Below are positions 8,102 through 16,757 of a DNA stretch of 23,289 nt, one piece after another. This DNA comes from JAJRVH01 sp964505995. GTDB lineage: Bacteria; Pseudomonadota; Zetaproteobacteria; Mariprofundales; Mariprofundaceae. The translations under genes and the position numbers were made by a program. The stretch covers positions 1-23,289 of the forward strand of contig CAZDLB010000012.1 in NCBI GenBank assembly GCA_964505995.1, read 5' to 3'. The stretch's first letter is position 1, and the number at the start of each line of letters is the position of its first letter. Below the pieces are notes generated by a model. It did no database searches, had not been told where the DNA came from, and was given only the letters and a program-made list of their open reading frames with translations.

Positions 8102-9456
8102 TGGAACTGATACATACGACCCTGGCCTTTGTCGTGGCCATCGCGCTCTTGATCGCGGTACATGAATACGGCCATTTCATCGTCGCCCGTAAACTCGGGA
8201 TCAAGGTCGAGAAGTTTTCCATCGGCTTCGGGCCTGCGCTGTTCTCCTGGCGCAGCCGGGATGGCGAGGTGCTGTATGTGATCGCACTCATTCCTCTGGG
8301 TGGCTATGTGAAGATGCTGGGCGAGAACCCGGATGAGATGGGGGAGGCGGCCAAGGCCGGCCTTTCCGAGGAGGAGCGAAAGCGCGCCTTCGATGTGCAG
8401 CCGGTGTGGAAACGCGCGTCCGTGGCCGTGGCCGGGCCCGGCTTCAATGTCATCTTTGCGATTCTGGCCTACATGCTGGTCGGCTGGATCGGGCAGAGCA
8501 TTCTGCCACCCGTCATCGGCCATGTTTCTCCGGCATCGCCTGCCGAACGCGCCGGTCTGCAGGAAGGCGATCGCATCGTCGCGCTCAATGGCCGCTCGAT
8601 CCGCTCCTGGCAGCAGCTGGAGGAGGGACTCAAGTCCCAGACGGGAAGGAGCGTGAAGCTTTCGATCCGGCGGGATGATATGAATACCGAGGCCGTGCTT
8701 GCCGTTCCCCGTCCGCAAAAGGATCCGTTGCTGATCAATGTGGCCGATGAGCTGCTGGGATTCGATCCGGGGCTGAGACTGAGAATCGAGGATGTCGGCG
8801 AGAACTCCCCGGCTGCGCTGGCGGGGCTGAAAACGGGCGATATCGTTGTGCGCGTCAATGGCAGAAAGGTCAGCCAGATCGGTCAGTTCATTGAAGCGAT
8901 TCAGTCCCATGCCGGCCAGCCTGTGGCCATCGCGGTAGACCGCCGGGGAAGTCTGCTGAGCCTTAAGGTCATCCCGAAGGCCGATGAGAAGGACCATGGC
9001 AAGATCGGTGTTCGCCTGTCGTCGAGCAGCGTGAACGGTACTGAGATCTATCGCATGGGTCTGTTCGAGGGCCTGGCCTACGGTTTCACGCGCACCTGGG
9101 AGATGACCGGCCTGACCCTGCAGGTCTTCGGCAAGATGCTGACAAGCGCGATCTCGCCGGATAACCTCGGCGGGCCGATTGCGATTGCGCAACTGGCGGG
9201 CAAGACCGCCGAGCTTGGACTGGTTTCGTTCCTGTCCTTTCTGGCGCTGATCTCCGTGAACCTGGCCGTGCTGAACCTGCTGCCGGTGCCGATCCTCGAT
9301 GGGGGACACCTGCTCTATCTTGGGCTGGAGAAACTGCGGGGGCGGCCACTGGCGCCCAGGATCATGGAGCTAACACAGGCCATCGGGCTGGTGCTGATCA
9401 TTGCCCTGATGATTTTTGCATTTTACAACGATATCTCGCGTTTATTCAGGGGATAG
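8098..9456 (+). CDS. rseP: RseP site-2 zinc metalloprotease (two PDZ domains)
   Basis: RseP is the inner-membrane protease that cuts anti-sigma factor RseA after DegS and also clears remnant signal peptides. The 452-aa protein has the HExxH site HEYGH (H22, E23, H26) in the first membrane segment. A periplasmic part with two PDZ domains follows (about residues 130-210 and 215-300), then late membrane segments with LPVPILDGG, in which D401 is the third zinc ligand. The length equals E. coli RseP (450 aa). Two adjacent ATGs (8098, 8101) could both start it. Its place just before bamA is the standard envelope-quality-control cluster. No rseA or rpoE lies in this window. Confidence 0.97.
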   Translation: MMELIHTTLAFVVAIALLIAVHEYGHFIVARKLGIKVEKFSIGFGPALFSWRSRDGEVLYVIALIPLGGYVKMLGENPDEMGEAAKAGLSEEERKRAFDVQPVWKRASVAVAGPGFNVIFAILAYMLVGWIGQSILPPVIGHVSPASPAERAGLQEGDRIVALNGRSIRSWQQLEEGLKSQTGRSVKLSIRRDDMNTEAVLAVPRPQKDPLLINVADELLGFDPGLRLRIEDVGENSPAALAGLKTGDIVVRVNGRKVSQIGQFIEAIQSHAGQPVAIAVDRRGSLLSLKVIPKADEKDHGKIGVRLSSSSVNGTEIYRMGLFEGLAYGFTRTWEMTGLTLQVFGKMLTSAISPDNLGGPIAIAQLAGKTAELGLVSFLSFLALISVNLAVLNLLPVPILDGGHLLYLGLEKLRGRPLAPRIMELTQAIGLVLIIALMIFAFYNDISRLFRG

Positions 9457-9457
9457 G

Positions 9458-11767
9458 ATGCGTTTGAAGGCTTGGATACTGCCGCTGGTGCTCTTGCTGC
9501 TGCTGAGCTCACAGAACGGCCTGGCCGGGGAATCCCCCCGTGTGCTTTCCATCGAAGTGGAGGGCAATCGCTTTGTCGAGAAGGAAACCATCCTGGCGCG
9601 CATGGATACCCGTCCCGGTCTGCCGCTGGACAGGAAAACGCTGAGCCGGGATATCCGCCGACTGTACCATAGCGGGGATTTCAGGGATGTGCGCGTCGAG
9701 GGTGTCCGTTCCGAACAGGGCGTGCGGCTGAAGGTTCGTGTCGAGGAATATCCGCTCATCGCCAAGGTGAACCTGATCGGCAATGAGGAGGTCAAGAGCA
9801 AGGACCTCCGGCTCAGGCTGAAACTCAAGCCCGGATACGTGCTCAGTCCGGCGCTGATGAATGCCGATCGCAACACCATCCGCAAGGGCTATCTGAAAAA
9901 GGGCTATTATCAGGTCCGGGTGGAATTCATCCCGCATCCGCTGAAGGATGGTCGCGTGGATCTCGATATCCGCATCGATGAGGGGGATGTGACGCGCATC
10001 CAGCGCATCGCGTTTATCGGCAACCAGGCCTTCTCGGATGGTGAGCTGGCCGATGCGATTGCGTCGCGCCGCTCGGATCTGATCTCCTGGTTCACGGATC
10101 GGGATGTCTTTGATCGCAAGCGCTTCGGTGCCGACGGCCAGCTGCTGTTGCAGTACTATCAGAACCATGGCTTTCTGGACGCGAAGCTGGAGTCGAGCCG
10201 CCTGTCCATGAGCGAGGACAAGCGCCATTTTGATCTGACCTTCGCCATCGACGAGGGGGCACAATACCGGGTTTCATCGTTGCAGCTGAAGGGGGACATC
10301 GTTCCGGATGAAAAGACGCTGCAGGAACTGATCAAGCTGGAGGAGGGCGAGGTCTATTCGCTGCAGAAGCTGCAGGAGTCCGTCACCGCAATCACCGATC
10401 GCGTCGGCGATGAAGGCTACGCCTTTGCAACCGTGACACCGCTGTTTCACCGGGATCTGACCAATCATACGGTGGCGATCGATTTCGACATTGAGAAGGG
10501 GGCGGAGGTCTATGTCGAGCGCATCGAGATCGCCGGCAATGAGAAGACCGAGGATCATGTCATCCGGCGCGTTCTGAAGCAGTCGGAGGCCGAACGCTAT
10601 TCGGCCAGCCAGATCCGCCGGAGCAAGGAGGAGCTCAAGCGCTCGCCGCTGTACGAGGATGTGCGCGTTTCCCTGCCGCGTGGTTCCGATGAGCACAAGG
10701 TCGACATGAAGCTGGACATGACCGAGAAGAAGTCCGGTTCATTCTCCTTCGGTATCGGCTACTCACAGCTGGAGAAGATGATCTTCAATGCCAAGATCTC
10801 GGAGAACAATATTCTTGGGAAGGGCTATCAGGGAAGCCTGAATGGCACGTTCGGCTCCCTGACCCAGAATTATACTGCCAGCTTCACTGACCCGTATTTC
10901 CTGGGGAAGAACCTCAGCGCCTCGGTCAATCTCTACAAGAATCAGACCGATCCCCTGGCCACAGTTTCCTATCGCCAGGATTCACAGGGTGGTGGAATTG
11001 GCTTCGGGATTCCGCTTGGCGATCATCTGCGATACAATATTGGCTACCAGTACAGTTCGACCACGCTATCTGGCATCGCGGCGAACGCATCGCTGCTGCT
11101 TCGGGCGCAGCAAGGCACCCAGACGATCGGCGAGCTGAACCAGACGCTGAGCTGGGACAGCAGAGACCGGGCCATTGCGCCCGCCTCCGGGCATTATGAT
11201 TACATCCGGGGAAGCATAGCTGGGCTTGGAGGAAACAACCGTTTCTGGGAGGCGGAAGTTTCGACGGCTGGATATTTTGCTTTTGGAGAGAAGCAGGACA
11301 TCGTCTTCAACCCGTCCTTCAATGCCCGGATGATCAACCCCATTGCCGGACGGGAGATCCTGCTGTCCCGCCGCTATTCGATGGGTGGCATCGGTAGCAT
11401 CCGCGGCTTTGATTCCTACGGCATTTCGCTGCGCGATCAGAATGGCGAGGCCGTCGGCGGCGATCGCCAGCTGAGGGCCTCGCTGAACCTGTTTGCTCCA
11501 TTTCCCTACATGAACACCCCGGGCTTCCGTCTGGTGCTGTTTGCGGATACGGGTACGGTATGGGGCAAGGTTGCAACCACGGTGGGCAATCAGGCCATCA
11601 ACATCGAGGAACGATTCTCTTTATCCAGCCTGCGTTTTTCGGCAGGCTTCGGTATCGAGTGGATATCCCCCGTCGGGCCGATTGCCTTCGTCTGGGGCTT
11701 CCCGCTGCGCAAGCTGCCGGGTGATATTGAACGAAACTTCGAATTCGCCTTGGGCGGATCATTCTGA
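9458..11767 (+). CDS. bamA: Outer membrane protein assembly factor BamA (Omp85)
   Basis: BamA is the central outer-membrane insertase of the BAM complex. The 769-aa product has a signal peptide (basic MRLK, a Leu-rich core, cleavage near LAG at 22-24). Five POTRA domains fill about residues 27-420, and a 16-strand barrel fills about 425-769. The loop-6 motif IRGF is at residues 648-651 (VRGF in E. coli), and the protein ends in Phe, the outer-membrane targeting residue. ATG 9458 is 1 nt after the rseP stop; the longer in-frame start at 9416 would put extra residues before the signal peptide. Periplasmic chaperone Skp is encoded next. Confidence 0.97.
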   Translation: MRLKAWILPLVLLLLLSSQNGLAGESPRVLSIEVEGNRFVEKETILARMDTRPGLPLDRKTLSRDIRRLYHSGDFRDVRVEGVRSEQGVRLKVRVEEYPLIAKVNLIGNEEVKSKDLRLRLKLKPGYVLSPALMNADRNTIRKGYLKKGYYQVRVEFIPHPLKDGRVDLDIRIDEGDVTRIQRIAFIGNQAFSDGELADAIASRRSDLISWFTDRDVFDRKRFGADGQLLLQYYQNHGFLDAKLESSRLSMSEDKRHFDLTFAIDEGAQYRVSSLQLKGDIVPDEKTLQELIKLEEGEVYSLQKLQESVTAITDRVGDEGYAFATVTPLFHRDLTNHTVAIDFDIEKGAEVYVERIEIAGNEKTEDHVIRRVLKQSEAERYSASQIRRSKEELKRSPLYEDVRVSLPRGSDEHKVDMKLDMTEKKSGSFSFGIGYSQLEKMIFNAKISENNILGKGYQGSLNGTFGSLTQNYTASFTDPYFLGKNLSASVNLYKNQTDPLATVSYRQDSQGGGIGFGIPLGDHLRYNIGYQYSSTTLSGIAANASLLLRAQQGTQTIGELNQTLSWDSRDRAIAPASGHYDYIRGSIAGLGGNNRFWEAEVSTAGYFAFGEKQDIVFNPSFNARMINPIAGREILLSRRYSMGGIGSIRGFDSYGISLRDQNGEAVGGDRQLRASLNLFAPFPYMNTPGFRLVLFADTGTVWGKVATTVGNQAINIEERFSLSSLRFSAGFGIEWISPVGPIAFVWGFPLRKLPGDIERNFEFALGGSF

Positions 11768-11782
11768 CAGAGGACACATGAC

Positions 11783-12298
11783 ATGAGATTCAAGGCATTC
11801 TATTCCGCAATCCTGCTTTCCGCCGGTCTGCTGGCGGGCACGCTGCCCGCTCAGGCGGCCGATCTGAAGATTGGCTACGTGGACGTCAAGAGCGCGGTGG
11901 AGAACACGCGCGATTACCAGGCCGGTATCAAGCGCCTGGAGGCGCTGAAGTCGAAGAAGCAGAAGGAGCTGAATGTGCTCCTGGACAAGATCAATCAGGC
12001 CGAAAAGGACCTGATGGGCCAGTCCATGGCGATGTCGCCGGATCGTCTGGCGGACAAGCAGCAGCAGCTCAAGGACATGCGCAAGGATCTGCAGCGCAAG
12101 CAGCAGGATGCCCAGGAGGAGCTGGTTGCGGAGAAGAACCGGCTGGACATGAATGTCGGCTCGAAGTTCCAGCAGGTCATGAAGGATTTCGGCAAGAAGC
12201 ATGGCTATGATCTGATCATGGCCAAGTCCGCCTTCCTGTATGTCGATCCCAAGCATGACGTCACGGCCGAGATCACCAAGCTTCTTGATGCCAAGTAA
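11783..12298 (+). CDS. skp: Periplasmic chaperone Skp/OmpH family
   Basis: Skp is a trimeric periplasmic holdase that carries unfolded outer-membrane proteins to BamA. The 171-aa precursor has a clear signal peptide with an AQA cleavage site (mature from A26). A short beta segment IGYVDVKSAVENT follows, then a long, highly charged helical region rich in Lys, Glu and Gln (about 45-130), and a C-terminal strand that returns to the body domain. This is the family arrangement, with tentacle helices and a small core. It starts 15 nt after bamA with AGAGGA upstream. E. coli Skp is 161 aa. Confidence 0.94.
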   Translation: MRFKAFYSAILLSAGLLAGTLPAQAADLKIGYVDVKSAVENTRDYQAGIKRLEALKSKKQKELNVLLDKINQAEKDLMGQSMAMSPDRLADKQQQLKDMRKDLQRKQQDAQEELVAEKNRLDMNVGSKFQQVMKDFGKKHGYDLIMAKSAFLYVDPKHDVTAEITKLLDAK

Positions 12299-12304
12299 GC
12301 GCGC

Positions 12305-13297
12305 GTGGAAGCGATTACTGCGGCGGATATCGCCAAACTCGTCGGCGGCCGGCTAGAGGGGAAGTCCGATGTCCGGATCCGGGGCATCAGCACGCTGAGG
12401 GATGCCGGCCCGGAGGAGGCCTCCTTTCTGGCCAATCCGAAATATCGGCGCGAATTGCAGACAACCACTGCCGGAGTCGTGCTGCTCGACGAACAGGTTG
12501 CGGCTCCTGAACATCTCAATGTGATCCGTTGCCGCGACCCGTACCTGGCCTTTGCACTGGTGCAGCGGCACTTCCATCCGCAGCCGGAGTCCGCCGGCCG
12601 AAGGCACCCTTCGGCGATCATCGACCCGACGGCCAGGCTTGCCGAGGATGTCGATGTCGGTGCGCAAGCGGTGATCGAGGCCGGTGTCTCGATCGGTCCC
12701 GGAACCATCATTGAACCCGGCTGCATCATCGGACGGGACGTATGCATCGGCTCGCGCTGTCATCTGATGGCCCGCGCGGTTGTCGCTTACGGATGCGTTC
12801 TCGCCGATCGTGTAATCCTGCAGCCGGGCGCGGTGATCGGGGCGGATGGTTTCGGCTACGCCTGGAGCGGCAAGGAGCATCTGAAGATTCCGCAGGTTGG
12901 GCGCGTGATCCTCGAGGATGACGTCGAAGTCGGCGCCAATGCCTGTATCGACCGTGGCGCTCTGGGCGATACGGTGATCCGCCGCGGTGCCAAGCTCGAT
13001 AACCTTCTGCAGATCGGCCACAATGTGGTCATCGGGGAGCATACGGTCATGGCCGGGCTTACGGCAGTGGCCGGCTCAACGACGATCGGCCGCGGCTGCC
13101 AGGTCGGTGGCCACAGCGCCTTTGCGGGCCATATTCATGTGGGCGACGGCTGCCGCATTGCCGGCAAGTCCGGTGTCATCAGCGATCTCGAAGCTGGCGG
13201 AACCTATGCCGGGACGCCGGCCATGCCGCACAAGCTCTGGCTCCGCATCATGGCCGCCATGCGCCGCCTGCCCGAACTGATCCGGCAGCAGGGATGA
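12305..13297 (+). CDS. lpxD: UDP-3-O-(3-hydroxyacyl)glucosamine N-acyltransferase
   Basis: LpxD adds the second 3-hydroxyacyl chain (N-linked, from acyl-ACP) in lipid A synthesis. The 330-aa protein has the N-terminal uridine-binding domain (FLANPKYRREL) and then a left-handed beta helix of isoleucine-patch hexapeptide repeats (about residues 105-290). The catalytic histidine is H239 in LLQIGHNVVIGEHT, numbered as in E. coli. A short C-terminal helical segment follows. GTG 12305, 6 nt after skp, is the only start that keeps the whole N-terminal domain; its Shine-Dalgarno is weak, so coupling to skp is likely. fabZ follows 42 nt downstream. Confidence 0.96.
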   Translation: MEAITAADIAKLVGGRLEGKSDVRIRGISTLRDAGPEEASFLANPKYRRELQTTTAGVVLLDEQVAAPEHLNVIRCRDPYLAFALVQRHFHPQPESAGRRHPSAIIDPTARLAEDVDVGAQAVIEAGVSIGPGTIIEPGCIIGRDVCIGSRCHLMARAVVAYGCVLADRVILQPGAVIGADGFGYAWSGKEHLKIPQVGRVILEDDVEVGANACIDRGALGDTVIRRGAKLDNLLQIGHNVVIGEHTVMAGLTAVAGSTTIGRGCQVGGHSAFAGHIHVGDGCRIAGKSGVISDLEAGGTYAGTPAMPHKLWLRIMAAMRRLPELIRQQG

Positions 13298-13339
13298 GTT
13301 TCATGACCAATGCAGATTGCAGGGAAACAGGAGAATGAC

Positions 13340-13786
13340 ATGCCAACGTTGAACATCGACCACATCATGGACCGGCTGCCGCATCGCTATCCGTTTCTGC
13401 TTATCGACAGGGTGCTGGATTTCGAGAAGGAAACCTCGATCCGGGCGCTGAAGAACGTGAGCTTCAATGAGCCGCAGTTTACCGGCCATTTTCCGAAGCA
13501 TCCGGTCATGCCCGGCGTGCTGCTGGTCGAGGCCATGGCTCAGGCCGGCGGCATCCTGGCCTTCGAATCGGTCGAGGATGATCGGGAATTTCTGGTCTAC
13601 TTTACCGCCATCGACGGCGTCCGTTTTCGCAAGCCCGTTCGTCCCGGCGATCAGGTCATCTTCGAGCTGAGTTGTCTGAGACGCCGTGGCCATATGTGGA
13701 AGCTGAGGGGAGAGGCCTTTGTGGATGGCGAGCTTGTCTGCGAGGGCACGTTGATGGCCACGCTGGTTGCCCAGGACGAGGCATGA
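13340..13786 (+). CDS. fabZ: 3-hydroxyacyl-ACP dehydratase
   Basis: FabZ dehydrates 3-hydroxyacyl-ACP to trans-2-enoyl-ACP in fatty-acid elongation, a hot-dog fold enzyme. The 148-aa product begins [21 protein letters not shown] and has the catalytic pair H50 (in GHFP) and E64 in the block [15 protein letters not shown] 13340 follows CAGGAG at good spacing; an in-frame ATG at 13310 is less likely because it adds non-conserved residues and lacks such a site. Its place between lpxD and lpxA is a classic arrangement: FabZ competes with LpxA and LpxD for 3-hydroxyacyl-ACP, so co-expression balances phospholipid and lipid A. The stop overlaps the lpxA ATG by 4 nt. Confidence 0.97.
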   Translation: MPTLNIDHIMDRLPHRYPFLLIDRVLDFEKETSIRALKNVSFNEPQFTGHFPKHPVMPGVLLVEAMAQAGGILAFESVEDDREFLVYFTAIDGVRFRKPVRPGDQVIFELSCLRRRGHMWKLRGEAFVDGELVCEGTLMATLVAQDEA

Positions 13787-14744
13787 GCGCCCGCATTCAT
13801 GCGACGGCCATCGTGGATCCCGCGGCCGAACTGGGAGAGGGAGTCCGCATCGGGCCGTACTGCGTCGTGGGCCCCGATGTTCGCCTCGGCGATGGCTGCG
13901 AGCTGATCTCGCATGTCGTGATCTCCGGGCGCACGACGATCGGTGCCCATAATCGCATNNNNNNNNNNNNNNNNNNNNNNNNNNNNNNNNNNNNNNNNNN
14001 NNNNNNNNNNNNNNNNNNNNNNNNNNNNNNNNNNNNNNNNNNNNNNNNNNNNNNNNNNTGATCTCGCATGTCGTGATCTCCGGGCGCACGACGATCGGTG
14101 CCCATAATCGCATCTTTCCGTTTGCCAGCATCGGCGCCGAGCCGCAGGATCTGAAGTATCATGGCGAGCCATCCGAGGTCGTGATCGGCGATCACAATAC
14201 CTTTCGCGAGAATGTCACGGTCAATGCCGGAACCGAGGGTGGCGGCATGCTGACGAAGATCGGCAGCAACTGCCTGTTCATGGCCTATGCGCATGTGGCG
14301 CATGACTGCATCCTCGGCAACGAGGTCATCATGGCCAACTGCGCCACGCTGGCCGGTCATGTGACCGTGGATGACGGCGCCATCATCGGCGGGCTTGCAG
14401 CCATTCACCAGTTTCTGCATATCGGGCGCTACTGCATGATCGGCGGCACGGCCGGCGTCAACAAGCATGTGCCGCCCTTCTGCATGGTTTCCGGCGGCTA
14501 TCGCCCGACGCTGGTGGGCCTGAATCTGGTGGGTCTGAAACGGCGTGGCTTCGATCGCTCCCGCATTTCTAGGCTGAAGGAGATCTACCGTCTGCTGCTG
14601 CAGGAACCGGGCCGGCGCGAGGAGCGGCTCGCCGAGGCCGAAAAGCTGGCCGGTGACGACGAACAGGCGCGGTATCTGGTCGATTTCATTCGCGATACCC
14701 GGGGCGCCATGACCCTGCATCGCAGGGACACGGAGTCGGGCTGA
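13783..14744 (+). CDS. lpxA: UDP-N-acetylglucosamine acyltransferase, split by an assembly gap
   Basis: LpxA transfers a 3-hydroxyacyl chain from ACP to UDP-GlcNAc, the first step of lipid A. The gene is interrupted by 100 N (13959-14058) flanked by an exact 55-nt duplication. Removing 155 nt rejoins one frame of 268 aa, close to E. coli LpxA (262). In the joined protein, hexapeptide repeats fill the N-terminal two thirds. The catalytic His is H122 in AHVAHDC (E. coli H125), and GLKRRGF begins the helical C-terminus. The residue matching E. coli G173 (acyl-chain ruler) is Gly in MIGGTAG, suggesting a long acyl chain such as C14 rather than C10. The NAGTEGGG wording is alphaproteobacteria-like. 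Read literally, the gap would break the frame. Confidence 0.93.
13904..13958 (+). repeat. 55-nt direct repeat, left copy (contig-end overlap)
   Basis: These 55 bases are identical to 14059-14113 and abut the N run exactly. They lie inside lpxA and encode the ISHVVISGRTTIGAHNR segment once in the real protein. An odd-number overlap of 55 is typical of a de Bruijn graph k-mer, so I read it as an assembly artefact. Confidence 0.95.
13959..14058. other. Assembly gap of 100 N
   Basis: Exactly 100 undetermined bases, a conventional placeholder length for unknown gap size. The gap lies within lpxA. Because both flanks share 55 identical bases and joining them restores the protein, the true gap size is probably negative (an overlap), and no sequence is likely to be missing. 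Confidence 0.97.
14059..14113 (+). repeat. 55-nt direct repeat, right copy (contig-end overlap)
   Basis: Exact copy of 13904-13958, beginning at the first base after the N run. The sequence that follows continues the LpxA frame into IFPFASIGAEPQDLKY, homologous to the next stretch of E. coli LpxA with no residues missing. Confidence 0.95.
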
Positions 14745-14748
14745 ATCC

Positions 14749-15567
14749 ATGGGCTCGCGGATCGGCCTGATTGCGGGTTACGGCCATTTTCCGCTGGAGC
14801 TGGCCGGGCAATTGCAACGGGCCGGTCACGAGGTGCATTGCGTGGCCGCGCGGGAGGAAACGGACCCGGCCATCGAGAAACTCGTGGCTTCGACCTGCTG
14901 GCTGCATGTCGGCCAGGTTGGCGGCATGATCCGGGCCTTCAAACGCGCCGGTGTCCGCGAGGTCGTCATGGCCGGCAAGGTTCGCAAGCTGCACCTGTTC
15001 CGCAATTTCCGTCCGGATCTGACCGCGGTGAAGGGGCTGATGCGCCTGAAGGACAGGCGCGACGATACCATCCTCAATACCATTGCGGATCTGCTGGCCG
15101 AGGAAGGCCTGACGCTGATCTCGCAGATCGAATACGCCGGCGACATGCTCGCAGGCTCAGGACATCTGGCCGGGCCAAAGGCCATGAGACGGGACTCCGA
15201 AATGCAGTTCGGCTTTTCTCAGGCCAAGGGGGTCGCGGCTCTGGACATCGGCCAGACGATCATCGTCCAGGATCATGCCGTGCTGGCCGTGGAGGCGATC
15301 GAAGGAACCGATGAGGCGATTCGCCGAGGCGGGACGCTCGGCAGCGGTAAGGCTGCGGTCATCAAGGTGGCCAAGCCGAATCAGGATCTGCGCTTCGATG
15401 TGCCGGCCGTGGGTCCGGATACGCTGGAGTGCATGCACGCCTCCGGCTGCAATCTGCTTGCCGTCGAGGCAGGCCTGACGCTGATCATCGAACGGCCGCG
15501 TTTCCTGAATCTGGCCAACGAGCTCGGCATCTCGGTCTACGGTCTTCAGAGCGAAGCCGGGGGGTGA
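14749..15567 (+). CDS. lpxI: UDP-2,3-diacylglucosamine pyrophosphatase LpxI (DUF1009)
   Basis: LpxI hydrolyses UDP-2,3-diacylglucosamine to lipid X in the cytosol. It replaces the LpxH of gammaproteobacteria and attacks the beta rather than the alpha phosphorus, as shown for Caulobacter. The 272-aa protein has IGLIAGYGHFPLELA at the N-terminus, the KDRRDDTILN block, LAVEAIEGTDEAIRR, and KVAKPNQDLRFDVPAVG. D217 in the last block probably corresponds to the catalytic Asp described for Caulobacter LpxI. Its place between lpxA and lpxB is typical of alphaproteobacteria and some other lineages. ATG 14749 is 4 nt after lpxA; its end overlaps lpxB. Confidence 0.95.
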   Translation: MGSRIGLIAGYGHFPLELAGQLQRAGHEVHCVAAREETDPAIEKLVASTCWLHVGQVGGMIRAFKRAGVREVVMAGKVRKLHLFRNFRPDLTAVKGLMRLKDRRDDTILNTIADLLAEEGLTLISQIEYAGDMLAGSGHLAGPKAMRRDSEMQFGFSQAKGVAALDIGQTIIVQDHAVLAVEAIEGTDEAIRRGGTLGSGKAAVIKVAKPNQDLRFDVPAVGPDTLECMHASGCNLLAVEAGLTLIIERPRFLNLANELGISVYGLQSEAGG

Positions 15568-16757
15568 GTCCGATCGGAAGCAGTCGAGAGGGATTCGCGC
15601 TGATCAGCGCCGGCGAGGCCTCCGGCGATATGCACGCTGCGGAACTGGCCCGGGAGTTTGGCAGGCACCACCCCGATCTCCGGCTTTGCGGTATCGCGGG
15701 TCCTGCGATGGAGGCGGCGGGCTGTCAGGCCCTGCATGCGATGTCCGAGGTCAATGTCATGGGCATAAGCGATGTGCTTGCGAACCTCGGAAGGATCCGA
15801 CGCATCGAGAGCTCGATCCTGAACTGGTGCGCCGAGTACCGGCCCCGGGTTGCCATGCTTGTGGACTTCTCCGCTTTTCACATGCGGCTTGGGCGCAAGC
15901 TCAGGGCCATCGGGATTCCGGTGCTGCACTATATCGCGCCCAAGCTCTGGGCCTGGGGAAGCTGGCGGGTGAGGAAGCTGCGGCAGTCCCAGGATGCGCT
16001 GGCCTGCATCCTGCCGTTTGAACCCGACTGGTTTGCGGCCCATGGCATCAGGGCCCGCTATGTCGGCAACCCCAGTGCCCATGCCTGCCGCGAAGGATGG
16101 GATCGCGATGAATTCCGGCGCAGGCTTGGCCTGACTGCGGATCAGAAGGTTCTGGCCGTTCTTCCCGGCAGTCGCAGACAGGAGCTTTCAGCGCATCTGG
16201 ATATCCTGGCCGAGGTCGTGGAACTACTCCGGTCCGCCGATCCCGGGCTTGTGGTTGTCACACCGGTGGCTCCGGGGCTCCGCGAGAGGGAATTGCAGCC
16301 GCTGTGGAGGGCCGGAGCCCGGGCGATCGAGCGACGCCATCCGCATTATGCGCTGCGCGCCGATGCGGCCATCGCGGTTTCGGGGACGGCAACACTGGAG
16401 CTGGGGCTCTGGGGCGTGCCGACCGTGCTGGTCTATCGCTCCTCGCCGCTGACGATGTTTCTGGCTCGCCGGCTGGTGAAGCTGAACTGCGCCGGGCTTG
16501 CGAACATCATTCTCGATGATCAGCCGGTGATGCCGGAGCTGATTCAGGAACAGTGCACCAGCGACAACATCCTGCGGCACATCCGGCCGCTGCTTGCCGG
16601 CGAACCTCCGGCTGCTGCCCAGCGTCGGGCCCTGGCCGGGCTGTGGCAGCGGCTGGGCGACGCGAATCCGGCGCTGGGCTGCATGGATCTGGTGGACCAC
16701 CTCTTGCGCGACTCCGGCTCGGAAAACAGCGAAAAACGCGGACTCGACGGGGCTTGA
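15564..16757 (+). CDS. lpxB: Lipid-A-disaccharide synthase
   Basis: LpxB is a membrane-associated GT-B glycosyltransferase (family GT19) that joins lipid X and UDP-2,3-diacylglucosamine into the lipid A disaccharide. The 397-aa product has the N-terminal LISAGEASGDMHAAEL block, the VLHYIAPKLWAWG motif, LAVLPGSRRQEL, and the C-terminal SGTATLELGLWGVPTVLVYR donor-site block. The start is GTG 15564, which overlaps the lpxI stop (GTGA). The frame is open further upstream, but there it shadows lpxI, and the next ATG falls inside the conserved SGDMH motif. It ends the lipid A cluster; its stop codon overlaps the promoter of the next unit. Confidence 0.96.
   Translation: MSPIGSSREGFALISAGEASGDMHAAELAREFGRHHPDLRLCGIAGPAMEAAGCQALHAMSEVNVMGISDVLANLGRIRRIESSILNWCAEYRPRVAMLVDFSAFHMRLGRKLRAIGIPVLHYIAPKLWAWGSWRVRKLRQSQDALACILPFEPDWFAAHGIRARYVGNPSAHACREGWDRDEFRRRLGLTADQKVLAVLPGSRRQELSAHLDILAEVVELLRSADPGLVVVTPVAPGLRERELQPLWRAGARAIERRHPHYALRADAAIAVSGTATLELGLWGVPTVLVYRSSPLTMFLARRLVKLNCAGLANIILDDQPVMPELIQEQCTSDNILRHIRPLLAGEPPAAAQRRALAGLWQRLGDANPALGCMDLVDHLLRDSGSENSEKRGLDGA

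Noticed and set aside
7756..9309. 517-codon minus-strand frame opposite dxr and rseP
   Set aside because: Same reasoning: it is a shadow of two clearly identified genes, with no promoter or ribosome site of its own that I could see.
13904..14113. A genuine tandem duplication or mobile insertion inside lpxA
   Set aside because: The copies abut an N run of exactly 100, are identical over 55 nt, and collapsing them restores LpxA precisely, so an assembly artefact is far simpler.
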